From a virus, in the IMG/VR virus record IMGVR_UViG_3300049057_000066, positions 1 through 37,732 of that record: 37,732 nucleotides of DNA; one strand, given 5' to 3'. Shown piece by piece: positions 13,317 to 20,703 of the stretch (position 1 is its first letter; every line of letters starts with the position of its first letter). The position numbers and the translations under genes are program-made. Under the pieces are notes generated by a model that was not told the DNA's origin, did not search any database, and was given only the letters and a program-made list of their open reading frames with translations.

Positions 13317-13776
13317 GTTTGCTATCGAAGTAAAAGAACTCTACCAGCTTTTTGATAAAGCTACTAACGAGGCGTTAAACAAGCGCTTATTCCAAAAGCT
13401 TGAGTGCTTAGAAGCGTCTGAGTTCCGCGCGATGAAAACGCGCATACTTGACGAGTGCGAGCATTTCCCGCGTCTTGCGAAATTTCAAGCGCTCAAAGAA
13501 TGGATTCTCACGAAGCGTGCGCCAGCGGAAAAGCTTGAGTGCCAGCGCTGCATGGGCGTTGGCTACTTTGGCGCCGTGTGTTTACTTCCGCTCACGTATG
13601 ACGGCGACAAGCCAGCGCTTGGCGAGACGTTTTACTTTCGTTGCACGTGCGCGAATTTGCCAAGCGATAAGCGCGCGACGTATGCGTGGCGCGAGCAGCA
13701 TTTAGAGTTTTACGCGCCTGAATGGTCACGCGATTACTTCAAGCGCATCGAGGAGGCGAAAGCATGTACAGCTTAG
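13303..13776 (+). CDS. Zinc-binding replication-region protein, unknown
   Basis: A 157-residue protein with a helical N-terminal 80 residues, then CQRCMGVGYFGAVC and FRCTCANL, which provide four or more Cys for a zinc-binding knuckle. It overlaps the initiator-like gene by 14 bases and RusA by 13. It may be a helicase-loader or initiator partner, but no nucleotide-binding motif is present. Confidence 0.6.
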   Translation: MTLHEFAIEVKELYQLFDKATNEALNKRLFQKLECLEASEFRAMKTRILDECEHFPRLAKFQALKEWILTKRAPAEKLECQRCMGVGYFGAVCLLPLTYDGDKPALGETFYFRCTCANLPSDKRATYAWREQHLEFYAPEWSRDYFKRIEEAKACTA

Positions 13777-14129
13777 AGTTTACCATCACGGGCTTGCCAA
13801 AGATTATCTCAAACGCATCGCGCGGGCATTGGGCTGTTAACTACAAGCACAAGAAAACGTGGGCCAAGCTTGTGCGCATAGCGATTGGCGCAAAGCTACC
13901 GCGCGCGCCGCTGAAAGTAGCGAGCGCAGAGTTTACGCGATACTCAAGCGTAGAGCCAGATTTCGACAACAATGTCAGCTCATGGAAAGCGGTGATTGAC
14001 GCTATTGTGAGAGCGGGCGTGCTGGAGAATGATCGCCCGAGCAATTTACCGAACGCAAAGTTTAATTGGCAGTACGCCAAGCGAGGACAGGGACGCATTC
14101 ACGTAAAAATCATGGAGGTATCAGCATGA
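13764..14129 (+). CDS. rusA: RusA-like Holliday junction resolvase
   Basis: Cuts four-way DNA junctions formed during phage replication and recombination. At 121 residues it has the RusA size. Acidic catalytic residues are Asp66, Asp68 and Asp90, with Lys75, in EPDFDN, SWKAVIDAI and GVLENDRP, matching the E. coli RusA layout (Asp70, Asp72, Asp91, Lys76). ATG at 13764 has AGGAGG 7 bases upstream, so an upstream start at 13722 is rejected. Confidence 0.88.
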   Translation: MYSLEFTITGLPKIISNASRGHWAVNYKHKKTWAKLVRIAIGAKLPRAPLKVASAEFTRYSSVEPDFDNNVSSWKAVIDAIVRAGVLENDRPSNLPNAKFNWQYAKRGQGRIHVKIMEVSA

Positions 14130-14401
14130 CAGACATTTCGCATTTAACGCTTGAGACGCGCGCTTGCATTTGCGGGTGCGCCAACACTTTTCGCTGCTTG
14201 CCAACGAGCCCGCAGCGCTTTTGCATGCTCACGCACAACAAAGCGTACAACGAAAAGGGTTTACGCTTTGACGAGGACTTTGAGCAGCCGCACTGGACGC
14301 CGGAGCATAGGCGGCGAATGCAAGAGACCGTGAAAGCAGCTCGGCGCAAAACAGCAGTATGGCGAGCGTACTTAGCGGGCATCAGAAAGAAGGCAGCATG
14401 A
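14126..14401 (+). CDS. Small Cys/Arg-rich protein, possibly zinc-binding
   Basis: A 91-residue protein: CICGCANTFRCLPTSPQRFC supplies five Cys typical of a zinc finger; the C terminus is basic. ATGA overlap with RusA and a strong upstream GGAGG. Similar small HNH-less zinc proteins occur in phage replication modules. No function is assigned. Confidence 0.55.
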   Translation: MTDISHLTLETRACICGCANTFRCLPTSPQRFCMLTHNKAYNEKGLRFDEDFEQPHWTPEHRRRMQETVKAARRKTAVWRAYLAGIRKKAA

Positions 14402-14913
14402 GTAAGCTGCGCGTCATGCTTTTGCGTATTTTTACGCCAATTTCAAAGCTTATTTCGCATTTAGGTAAACCCGAGCCTAGACGCACTAAAAGCGATTATG
14501 AAAAGATTTTGGCGTTAGCGCTACCTGGGGATGTTTTTTTGTCCCGCGAGGACTGGCGGCTCTCTAATTTGCTTATACCGGGATTCTGGTCGCATGCCGC
14601 GATCTACTTGGGTCAAGATGTCCTAGAAGCCGTACCACCTCGCGTTAGGAAGCAAGACCTTGCTGAGTTTGTGTACAGCGTGGACAGCATCGCGCTTTTA
14701 CGTCCACGCTTACCGTTTACATTCGCTGATCACGCTAACCTTTACCTAGGGGCTGAGTACGATTGGATCTTTAGTGAGGATGGCGCTTGGTTTTGCAATG
14801 AGATGGTGCGCGACTATCTCTCGCGCTGCGGGCTACTCATGAGCGCACTTAAAACACCACAAGAGTTCTACAACAAACGTGACGAGTTCACACTTCTATA
14901 CGAGGCACGCTAA
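14398..14913 (+). CDS. Permuted NlpC/P60 papain-like enzyme (YiiX/YaeF type)
   Basis: A 171-residue protein with the circularly permuted catalytic order: PGDVFLSREDW (43-53), SHAAIYLG with His66, VLEAVPPRV (76-84), then the catalytic Cys133 in GAWFCNEMV. Family members act as cysteine peptidases or amidases on peptidoglycan or lipids. Its place among replication and regulatory genes, far from the lysis cassette, is odd. ATG at 14398 has an ATGA overlap; an earlier start at 14359 lies inside the previous gene. Confidence 0.75.
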   Translation: MSKLRVMLLRIFTPISKLISHLGKPEPRRTKSDYEKILALALPGDVFLSREDWRLSNLLIPGFWSHAAIYLGQDVLEAVPPRVRKQDLAEFVYSVDSIALLRPRLPFTFADHANLYLGAEYDWIFSEDGAWFCNEMVRDYLSRCGLLMSALKTPQEFYNKRDEFTLLYEAR

Positions 14914-15149
14914 TGACAATAGGGCAAACAATTAGACAATACAGAATAGCAAAAAACCTAACGCAAATTCAGCTAGCGAAAATGGTGGGCACTGAGAGCA
15001 TAACAGTGCACCGCTGGGAAACTGGCATCTCGGGCGTGCGCTTTGAGTACGCCGTACGCTGTGCACAAGCACTTGGCTTTAGCTTAGACGCCGTCGAGCT
15101 AGCACCTAAGCTGCCAGTGGGAGCGCAAGCACAAGAGGAGTCAGCGTGA
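14913..15149 (+). CDS. Small XRE helix-turn-helix regulator
   Basis: A 78-residue single-domain regulator: IRQYRIAKNLTQIQLAKMVGTESITVHRWETG is a textbook XRE helix-turn-helix, followed by a helical dimer region. It is one of three XRE-type proteins in the window. Placed just before the TerS candidate, it may time the late-gene switch. ATG overlaps the previous stop by one base. Confidence 0.8.
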   Translation: MTIGQTIRQYRIAKNLTQIQLAKMVGTESITVHRWETGISGVRFEYAVRCAQALGFSLDAVELAPKLPVGAQAQEESA

Positions 15150-15580
15150 ACGACAAACCGCGTAATAAACCGACGAAGCCTAAAGGCGCAAAGAGCATGG
15201 CCGCTGAAATGCGCAAGCAAAAGATCATTGAGGGCGTGATGGCTGGCAAGACGGCGACAGCGGTCGCAAAAGACGTTGGCATGTGCAGGCAGCAAGTAAG
15301 CAAGATTCTAAACGCCGAGGAAACGAAAGAGTTTTTGCGCGCACGTAAACAACGCGTGCTCGATCTCGTTGACGCCGCTCTTGAGGGCGTAGAGCTAGCA
15401 ATACAGACTGGGGATGCTGATCTCACGAATAGCTTAAAGGCGTGCTTAAGCGTGCTGAAAACGCATAGCTTAATTAACGAAAAGCAAACGCTAGAGATAG
15501 TGCCGCCTAAGCCCACGATTATCGAGCGTGCTGACGGTAGCCAAGTAATACTAACAACCGAAGACGAGGAGAAAAAATGA
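15146..15580 (+). CDS. Candidate terminase small subunit
   Basis: A 144-residue protein: an N-terminal basic arm, a helix-turn-helix (residues 26-58, KTATAVAKDVGMCRQQVSKIL), a helical central domain and an acidic C terminus. This is the plan of many phage small terminases, which bind the packaging site and load the large subunit. It is 3.9 kb from the large terminase, farther than usual, so a regulatory DNA-binding protein is an alternative. GTGA overlap with the previous gene. Confidence 0.5.
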   Translation: MNDKPRNKPTKPKGAKSMAAEMRKQKIIEGVMAGKTATAVAKDVGMCRQQVSKILNAEETKEFLRARKQRVLDLVDAALEGVELAIQTGDADLTNSLKACLSVLKTHSLINEKQTLEIVPPKPTIIERADGSQVILTTEDEEKK

Positions 15581-15768
15581 CCCACTTTCAAAAGCGATTT
15601 AATAAACGCGTACGCGAAATGTGCCGCGACGAAAAAGGTAAGAGCCAAGTTAAGCGCGGAGACGCGCAAACAGTGCTTGTGAACTTTGCTAAAGCTTTCG
15701 CGAAAAATCCCCTACGCGAGAGCAAGTTTTTATTTAAGCTCGCAGCAAAGCATGGGAGTAAGCGATGA
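15577..15768 (+). CDS. Small basic protein, unknown
   Basis: A 63-residue, Lys/Arg-rich helical protein coupled by ATGA to the TerS candidate. Probable nucleic-acid contact; no family is recognised. Confidence 0.5.
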   Translation: MTHFQKRFNKRVREMCRDEKGKSQVKRGDAQTVLVNFAKAFAKNPLRESKFLFKLAAKHGSKR

Positions 15769-15854
15769 CGCCAAAAGAGGTCGCGTACTTTTTCGCGGGA
15801 GCGCTAGTGGGTATAGTGCTAGCGCATATGCAATTCATGGGCGGTATGGCGTGA
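15765..15854 (+). CDS. 29-residue single-span membrane peptide
   Basis: A tiny gene, ATGA-coupled at both ends, encoding MTPKEVAYFFAGALVGIVLA then HMQFMGGMA: one transmembrane helix. Tight overlap with both neighbours argues it is translated. Confidence 0.5.
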   Translation: MTPKEVAYFFAGALVGIVLAHMQFMGGMA

Positions 15855-16189
15855 GCACGCAGCTCTTCACCCCAGCGGATTTTGAAGACATCGTCATGCC
15901 CTCGAACATGGCCCTCCGAGCCAACCGCCTCCTGCAAGAGCGCGGCGTGCGGGTGACTGGATATAAGTGTATCGATGGCTGGAATATGTCAGAGGCACGC
16001 GGACCGCAAGATGAAGTGCAAGCCCTCCTCGTCTGCATCGAACCGCTCGCGAAAGCGTGCGTGGAGCATGAGCCTGAAGAAGGCACGCTCAAATGGACTG
16101 TGGATAATGGAGTAGTATTAGCGTGCAACAACGTATGCAAACACTGCGGCGTCAAGCTGCGCGCGAAATGGGAAGAGGTGAAGGAGTGA
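15851..16189 (+). CDS. Unrecognised protein with a CxxC motif
   Basis: A 112-residue protein from GTG 15851 (GTGA overlap), not from an upstream start at 15686. A helical N terminus, several central Cys and a CNNVCKHCG knuckle near the C terminus suggest zinc binding. No function is assigned. Confidence 0.55.
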   Translation: MSTQLFTPADFEDIVMPSNMALRANRLLQERGVRVTGYKCIDGWNMSEARGPQDEVQALLVCIEPLAKACVEHEPEEGTLKWTVDNGVVLACNNVCKHCGVKLRAKWEEVKE

Positions 16190-16467
16190 GAGACATCGAG
16201 TTAACAGTAGAGAATATCGTCGGCCTCATTGGCAATTTTGGCAACAGACCCGATATGCGAGAAACGCAAAATATCCAAAGAGCTAAGATCAGAGAAATAT
16301 TAATAGCGAACGAGCAAGCGCACACTCGCATTCTGGAGTTGGAGGCGGCGTTGGAGAAACTCGCGAACGTGCAAGGTCACCATGACAAGATAGTTTTACT
16401 GTCAACGCTATCGTGGGTAGCTGAGACGGCCCGCGCCGCGCTTGGCACGAAGGAGGGGGAAGGGTGA
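16186..16467 (+). CDS. Small helical protein, unknown
   Basis: A 93-residue protein from GTG 16186 (GAGG seven bases upstream), with a central coiled-coil region (ILELEAALEKLANVQGHHDK). Similar ead/Ea22-like small early proteins occur in lambdoid phages. Coupled to both neighbours. Confidence 0.5.
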   Translation: MRDIELTVENIVGLIGNFGNRPDMRETQNIQRAKIREILIANEQAHTRILELEAALEKLANVQGHHDKIVLLSTLSWVAETARAALGTKEGEG

Positions 16468-16703
16468 GCAAGGAAATGCTAACGAGACTTGGTGAATTTC
16501 AAAAAGAACTACAAACATTAATCAATAGCTATTCAATTGATAATTACTGTCAGACTCCCGACTTTCTATTGTCATCTTATCTCGTAGAAAACTTACGTGG
16601 GATTAGGCGTTTAGTCGTAAGCCGAGAGCAATGGCACGGTCGCTCTGTTCAACCTCAATTATTAGAGGACCCAAAACAAAAGGACCGCGCCGATGGGAAA
16701 TGA
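16464..16703 (+). CDS. Small unrecognised protein
   Basis: A 79-residue, mixed alpha protein; GTGA overlap before and 11-base overlap after. No motif seen. Confidence 0.5.
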   Translation: MSKEMLTRLGEFQKELQTLINSYSIDNYCQTPDFLLSSYLVENLRGIRRLVVSREQWHGRSVQPQLLEDPKQKDRADGK

Positions 16704-16884
16704 GATAAGAGAAGTGGAACGCATCAAGTGCCAGCGTTGTCGCCTTAGCACTGACAAATTTGACGTTAGTAAATTTCATTTTTGCGGCGAAAATGGTTGC
16801 GACATACACGAGTATCCAGTTTGTCCATACTGCGGCTCAATGAGAGTCATGGAAATTTTAGCAGATTCAAAGGATGAAAAATGA
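16693..16884 (+). CDS. Small zinc-ribbon protein
   Basis: A 63-residue protein with two Cys pairs, CQRC (residues 13-16) and CPYCG, plus CGENGC between them; a two-knuckle zinc ribbon is likely. ATG at 16693 lies in the previous gene's end. Confidence 0.55.
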   Translation: MGNEIREVERIKCQRCRLSTDKFDVSKFHFCGENGCDIHEYPVCPYCGSMRVMEILADSKDEK

Positions 16885-16946
16885 CAAGTATATTTTATAT
16901 TAAGCGGTTTAAAGTAAACTATAGTTTACACGCGGTGCGCCGATGA
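16881..16946 (+). CDS. 21-codon mini gene carrying a palindrome
   Basis: ATGA overlaps at both ends frame a 21-residue basic peptide. It contains a perfect 16-bp palindrome (16914-16929), so the stretch may matter as a regulatory site more than as a peptide. Confidence 0.3.
   Translation: MTSIFYIKRFKVNYSLHAVRR
16914..16929. promoter_or_regulatory. Perfect 16-bp palindrome, operator candidate
   Basis: GTAAACTATAGTTTAC reads the same on both strands. The TATAGT inside it also resembles a -10 box. It could be bound by one of the small XRE proteins encoded nearby (14913 or 17497). Confidence 0.45.
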
Positions 16947-17500
16947 CCGAAAATAAAAAGACGCCGACGCGTGAGCAAATAGACAAAGCACTTTATTCAT
17001 ACACAGCTGGCTCAAGCGTCCACGAAGAAGAGCATTTTATCCAGGGCTATCGCGCTGGCTACGACGCCTTGGCGGCTGAAAATGAGGAGTTGCGGGCGGA
17101 GCGTGATAGTGCATTTCAAGCTGCTTACAAAGAGGTAAGCGAGAAAATGAGCGAGCCGTTAGGCCAACTCCGCTCTGAACTGCGCGAGACTAGTGAAGCG
17201 TACTGGAAAGAAATCACAGAAAAGGACTTAGGAATGCAACAACTCTCACTTAGCAATATCTCCCTGCGCGAAAAGCTTGGCGTGGCGAGAGCCGAACTAG
17301 AGCGCATGAGAAGCTGCTGCTATCACTCGCTACTCGAGGCGACAGCGTGGATGGGAATACCAGAAAAGAAACGTGAGAGTTTTATTAAAGCACAAATGAG
17401 CAACGCGAACTTTATTGTGGATGAAGCGCTCGCAAAACTCGAAGGGTCGACGTCAGTCGATTCAGTATCATCGACAGAGGATACGGGCGGTGGGGAGTGA
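16943..17500 (+). CDS. Coiled-coil protein, ead/Ea22-like organisation
   Basis: A 185-residue protein: an N-terminal helical part with RAGYDALAAENEELRAERDS, then a long coiled coil (about residues 40-120), a CCYHS segment and a Ser/Thr/acidic tail. This plan is typical of phage accessory proteins such as Ea22, whose role is unclear. Overlaps neighbours by 4 bases. Confidence 0.55.
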   Translation: MTENKKTPTREQIDKALYSYTAGSSVHEEEHFIQGYRAGYDALAAENEELRAERDSAFQAAYKEVSEKMSEPLGQLRSELRETSEAYWKEITEKDLGMQQLSLSNISLREKLGVARAELERMRSCCYHSLLEATAWMGIPEKKRESFIKAQMSNANFIVDEALAKLEGSTSVDSVSSTEDTGGGE

Positions 17501-17724
17501 GTAAACCACACTTAAAAGAGTTAGCTGAAATTATTAAAGGTAAGCGGCAAGAGCTTGGTTTAAATCAATTGGAGTTTTCAAAATTAATAAAAGTAAATAG
17601 GCCGCAAGTTTCAAACATTGAAAATGGCCGCAGTGACATGTCTGCATCTAAGTTGTTGTTTGTAATGAAGCTCAAACGCAAAGATTTTAGAATAGAACTT
17701 AAAACCCCACCCGCGAAAGGATGA
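17497..17724 (+). CDS. Small XRE helix-turn-helix regulator (third)
   Basis: A 75-residue single-domain regulator: IIKGKRQELGLNQLEFSKLIKVNRPQVSNIENG is a clear XRE helix-turn-helix. It lies ahead of the late promoter region and could control the switch into the synthase-terminase operon. GTGA overlap. Confidence 0.78.
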   Translation: MSKPHLKELAEIIKGKRQELGLNQLEFSKLIKVNRPQVSNIENGRSDMSASKLLFVMKLKRKDFRIELKTPPAKG

Positions 17725-17727
17725 GTA

Positions 17728-17847
17728 ATGGATTCAACAAAGGGACAACAAGTAATTTTAGTTTTACTTTTTATACTCGCCGCAGTCGGATCATTCGTTA
17801 TGTATGCGCTTGGCTGTGATGTTTGCGTATCGTGGCTGGGCTTATGA
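17728..17847 (+). CDS. 39-residue single-span membrane peptide
   Basis: Encodes one transmembrane helix (VILVLLFILAAVGSFVMYAL) with two Cys near the C terminus. It starts three bases after the previous stop and shares ATGA with the next gene, supporting expression. Confidence 0.55.
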   Translation: MDSTKGQQVILVLLFILAAVGSFVMYALGCDVCVSWLGL

Positions 17848-18080
17848 CCTCCTTACCCGAAATAATCAAGCAGTTGCGCGAGCGCCTGGACTTTGGATAT
17901 TACCACGCGCCCGAAGATATCGCCGAAAGAATACTCGACGCGCTGGAGCTCTGTATGTGTCAACGTGATTGGTGGATAAGCGAGTATAGCGAAAACTATC
18001 CTGACGATGACGCAAGCGAAATTGTTGAACGTGAAAACGCCAAACTCGCCGAAAAATTGGAGGGGAAATGTATCGAATGA
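17844..18080 (+). CDS. Small acidic helical protein, unknown
   Basis: A 78-residue protein from ATG 17844 (ATGA overlap), with DWWISEYSENYPDDDASEIVEREN in its centre, strongly acidic. An upstream start at 17823 would overlap the membrane peptide. No family is recognised. Confidence 0.5.
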   Translation: MTSLPEIIKQLRERLDFGYYHAPEDIAERILDALELCMCQRDWWISEYSENYPDDDASEIVERENAKLAEKLEGKCIE

Positions 18081-18307
18081 GTGATCTAAACGAAACAAGT
18101 GAGAAAAGATGTATCGGGAAAGTGTATGAAATTTTAGTAAAAATTCATGCAGCACTTATCAAATTTGACATGCCAAAAGTGTCAAGTTTTAAGTCAAAAA
18201 AACTGGACATGATAATCCACGTTATACTTATGAAAATGTGTAGCGTTTGTGTGTACGACAAAGTAGTACGATTGTATGGTCTATGCATACATAGACAAAT
18301 TAAATAG
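18077..18307 (+). CDS. Doubtful small protein over a promoter-like region
   Basis: A 76-residue frame coupled by ATGA to the previous gene. Its second half has composition unlike its neighbours and overlaps a promoter-like site. Either the real product is shorter, or only the first part of this region is coding. Confidence 0.35.
   Translation: MSDLNETSEKRCIGKVYEILVKIHAALIKFDMPKVSSFKSKKLDMIIHVILMKMCSVCVYDKVVRLYGLCIHRQIK
18165..18193 (+). promoter_or_regulatory. Putative promoter with overlapping inverted repeat upstream of the synthase gene
   Basis: TTGACA (18165-18170) is a consensus -35 box, with TTTAAG 17 bp later as a weak -10. TTGACA and TGTCAA (18180-18185) form a 6-bp inverted repeat, so a regulator could cover the -35 box and spacer. 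It would drive the neuB-like gene and large terminase. Confidence 0.4.
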
Positions 18308-18310
18308 AAA

Positions 18311-18328
18311 GTCCACGCTTATGTGGAC
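18311..18328 (+). promoter_or_regulatory. Hairpin next to the ribosome binding site of the synthase gene
   Basis: GTCCAC (18311-18316) and GTGGAC (18323-18328) form a 6-bp stem with a 6-base loop, ending at the GGGGGAAG that precedes the ATG at 18338. Such a hairpin can control ribosome access. Confidence 0.4.
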
Positions 18329-18337
18329 GGGGGAAGC

Positions 18338-19345
18338 ATGAAAATAATCGCTGAAGTTGGCTCTAACTGGCACTCGCTCGCTGACTGCTTAAACTCAATC
18401 GCTTTAGCTAAAAACTGCGGCGCTGACGCCGTGAAGTTCCAGCTCTACGACCGCAAAGCTTTGTACGGCATGAATAAGTCACCGCTAGGACTTTCGCGCA
18501 TGGCGCTTGACGGTAGCGTTGAAACTAGCGACGAGCTAATCCGTTGCGATCATATTGCTGGCGCTCTCGATCCCGACTGGCTCCCACAGCTAAAAGCTAA
18601 AGCCGATAGCGTGGGCATTGAGTTCATGTGCTCAGCTTTCAGCGTGCCCTTGCTAAACGAAGTAGACAAGTACGTTAGCACGCACAAAGTCGCAAGCGCT
18701 GAGCTAACTCACGTGCGTATGCTTGAGCGTTTGCGTGAGATCGGTAAGCCCGTGATCTTAAGCACAGGCGCAAGCAGCATGAATGACATAAGCATTGCGC
18801 TAAAAGTTTTAGGCGATACGCCTGTTACGCTTTTGTATTGCGTGGCGAGCTATCCGGCGAATTACGTGAACTTTGCTAAAATGGTAGAGTTATTTAACCG
18901 CTTCGGTAAACCTATCGGTTTTTCAGATCATACGTTAGATGTTTTAAACGTCCCGCTTGCAGCACGCAATCTTGGCGCAAGCGTAATCGAGAAACATGTT
19001 AACTTGGTTGGCGTAAAAGACACGCCCGATGCCCCACACTCCCTAAGCCTCGACCATTTTAAGCATATGTGTAAATACTTGAGGTATAGTGACAATAGCG
19101 TCCCGCTCGAAGACGATAGCGAGCGCGATATGTACACCACGCATAACCGCCGCTTGATCGCCACGCGTGACATAAAAGCTGGCGACAAATTAATTGAAAA
19201 CGAAAACTTTGGTATATTTCGCGCGCTTAAGCCAGATACTAGCGCTCTTAGCCCTTGGGCTATTGACAAGGTTAATGGGCGTGTGTGTAAAATAGATATC
19301 AGAGCCGGATCTGGCATTACGCCTGCAAGTATAGATTTAAATTAG
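18338..19345 (+). CDS. N-acetylneuraminate/pseudaminate synthase family (NeuB/PseI/LegI-like)
   Basis: Condenses phosphoenolpyruvate with a six-carbon amino sugar to form a nine-carbon nonulosonic acid. A 335-residue protein (ATG 18338): IIAEVGSNW at 3-11, AVKFQLYD at 31-38, ILSTGASS at 140-147, GFSDHTL at 194-200 and VIEKHVN at 216-222 mark the NeuB TIM barrel. A C-terminal SAF antifreeze-like domain (about 265-330, TRDIKAGDKL) closes the active site in the dimer. It completes the pathway begun by the genes at 2043-6502 but sits 12 kb away, directly before the large terminase. Sequence does not tell which sugar is made. Confidence 0.9.
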   Translation: MKIIAEVGSNWHSLADCLNSIALAKNCGADAVKFQLYDRKALYGMNKSPLGLSRMALDGSVETSDELIRCDHIAGALDPDWLPQLKAKADSVGIEFMCSAFSVPLLNEVDKYVSTHKVASAELTHVRMLERLREIGKPVILSTGASSMNDISIALKVLGDTPVTLLYCVASYPANYVNFAKMVELFNRFGKPIGFSDHTLDVLNVPLAARNLGASVIEKHVNLVGVKDTPDAPHSLSLDHFKHMCKYLRYSDNSVPLEDDSERDMYTTHNRRLIATRDIKAGDKLIENENFGIFRALKPDTSALSPWAIDKVNGRVCKIDIRAGSGITPASIDLN

Positions 19346-19348
19346 CAT

Positions 19349-19373
19349 ATTAATCCATTCACTTTGGATTAAT
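19349..19373 (+). terminator. Stem-loop between the synthase and large terminase genes
   Basis: A perfect 9-bp stem, ATTAATCCA / TGGATTAAT, with a 7-base loop, just after the synthase stop, followed by CTTTATC. The T-run is poor, so it may be a weak terminator or a translational control element for the terminase, whose start lies at or just after it. Confidence 0.45.
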
Positions 19374-19455
19374 CTTTATCGCTGACGTTAATAAAATTAT
19401 CCCGCACTCTGTAAAACAAGAGCGCGCCATATTTTCTGATAAACGCATCACGCTT

Positions 19456-20703
19456 GTGGGCTGTGGTACGCAATGGGGTAAAACTCTCGTTGGCGGCTTG
19501 CGCATGAAAATTAAAATGCACAAGTATAGCTCGGCTAACGACGCGCACATCATCACCGCGCCTACATATAAAACTCTACATCAATCAACACTGCCAGCCT
19601 TTCTAAAGCTCATGGAAGGCTACGGCAAATATAACTCTAAGCATGACATTTTTGAAATGTACTCTGGCGCAATCGCTTACTGTCGTACCGAAACTGATCC
19701 TGACTCTGTCGTTGGTATCACAAACGTGCGCCATATTTGGGGCGATGAAGCCGGAAAATATCGCTTATATTTCTGGGAAAACTTGCAAGCGCGTGCGGAT
19801 GCATTTGGCGCGACCATTGATCTAACTACATCGCCTTACGCTTACAACTGGATCGCTAAAGATTTAGTTAAAGGCGCACTTAAAGGTACACGCCCTGACA
19901 TTGAACTTATTCAAGCCTCAAGCTGGGAGAATAAATACCACAGCTTGCACGATGAAAAAGCGCGAGAGTTTAAGCGCGCGACAATGGATGAGCGCAGATT
20001 TAACATGATCTATGGCGGTGAGTTCGGGCAAATGATAGGTCTTGTTTACGATAGCTTTGATCAAGACGTAAACATTGTTTCGCCCACGCAGCTGCCAGCA
20101 GGGACGAAATACTACGCTGGCATTGATTGGGGATTTACCGAGCCATTTGTTTTAGTCGTTCGCGGCGTAACGCCTGCAGGCGATCACTTTCAAGTTTCAG
20201 AATACTACAAAACAGGGCTTACGATTTCAGATATTATCCGCGTTGCTAAAAGTAAAAAAGAAACCTGGAACATTCAGACATTCTATTGCGGTAAAGATCA
20301 GCCGGGCTACATCGAAGAGTTTAACCGCGCAGGGCTATCCGCGATCAGCGCTGACAATGACGTGCGCCGTGGAATAGACGCGCACTACGAACTCATCCGC
20401 ACACGCAGATATAAAATCTTTCGCGACACTTCTCCGCACACGCTTGATGAGCTTGAAACATACCACTACCCAGAGCCAGAAGACATTGCGCCTGACGATA
20501 AAGCTAAAGATCAGCTGCCTGTGCAAAATAATGATCACGCGCTAGATGCTAATCGCTACGTTACTATGGGCACGTATCGCACAGTGGAAAAGCGCGCACC
20601 TATAGTTCACGACGAGAGCACAAAGCCCAAGCCAGTACATGATTTAAATAAATTTTTTAACTCGCTTAAAAAGAAAAAAGCAAACGCGGGAGTTATGTAT
20701 TGA
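19456..20703 (+). CDS. terL: Terminase large subunit (packaging ATPase/nuclease)
   Basis: Powers DNA entry into the procapsid and cuts the genome. From GTG 19456: Walker A GCGTQWGKT at 2-10 (Lys9), Walker B IWGDEAG at 94-100, then an RNase-H-like nuclease with AGIDWGF (Asp224) and HALDANRY (Asp364). Walker A normally lies 30-50 residues into the protein, and homologous-looking residues (IIPHSVKQERAIFSDKRITLV) continue upstream in frame to about 19384. There is no ATG, GTG or TTG in frame back to the stop at 19351, so the true start is probably a rare ATT or ATC. About 415 residues as listed. Confidence 0.9.
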   Translation: MGCGTQWGKTLVGGLRMKIKMHKYSSANDAHIITAPTYKTLHQSTLPAFLKLMEGYGKYNSKHDIFEMYSGAIAYCRTETDPDSVVGITNVRHIWGDEAGKYRLYFWENLQARADAFGATIDLTTSPYAYNWIAKDLVKGALKGTRPDIELIQASSWENKYHSLHDEKAREFKRATMDERRFNMIYGGEFGQMIGLVYDSFDQDVNIVSPTQLPAGTKYYAGIDWGFTEPFVLVVRGVTPAGDHFQVSEYYKTGLTISDIIRVAKSKKETWNIQTFYCGKDQPGYIEEFNRAGLSAISADNDVRRGIDAHYELIRTRRYKIFRDTSPHTLDELETYHYPEPEDIAPDDKAKDQLPVQNNDHALDANRYVTMGTYRTVEKRAPIVHDESTKPKPVHDLNKFFNSLKKKKANAGVMY

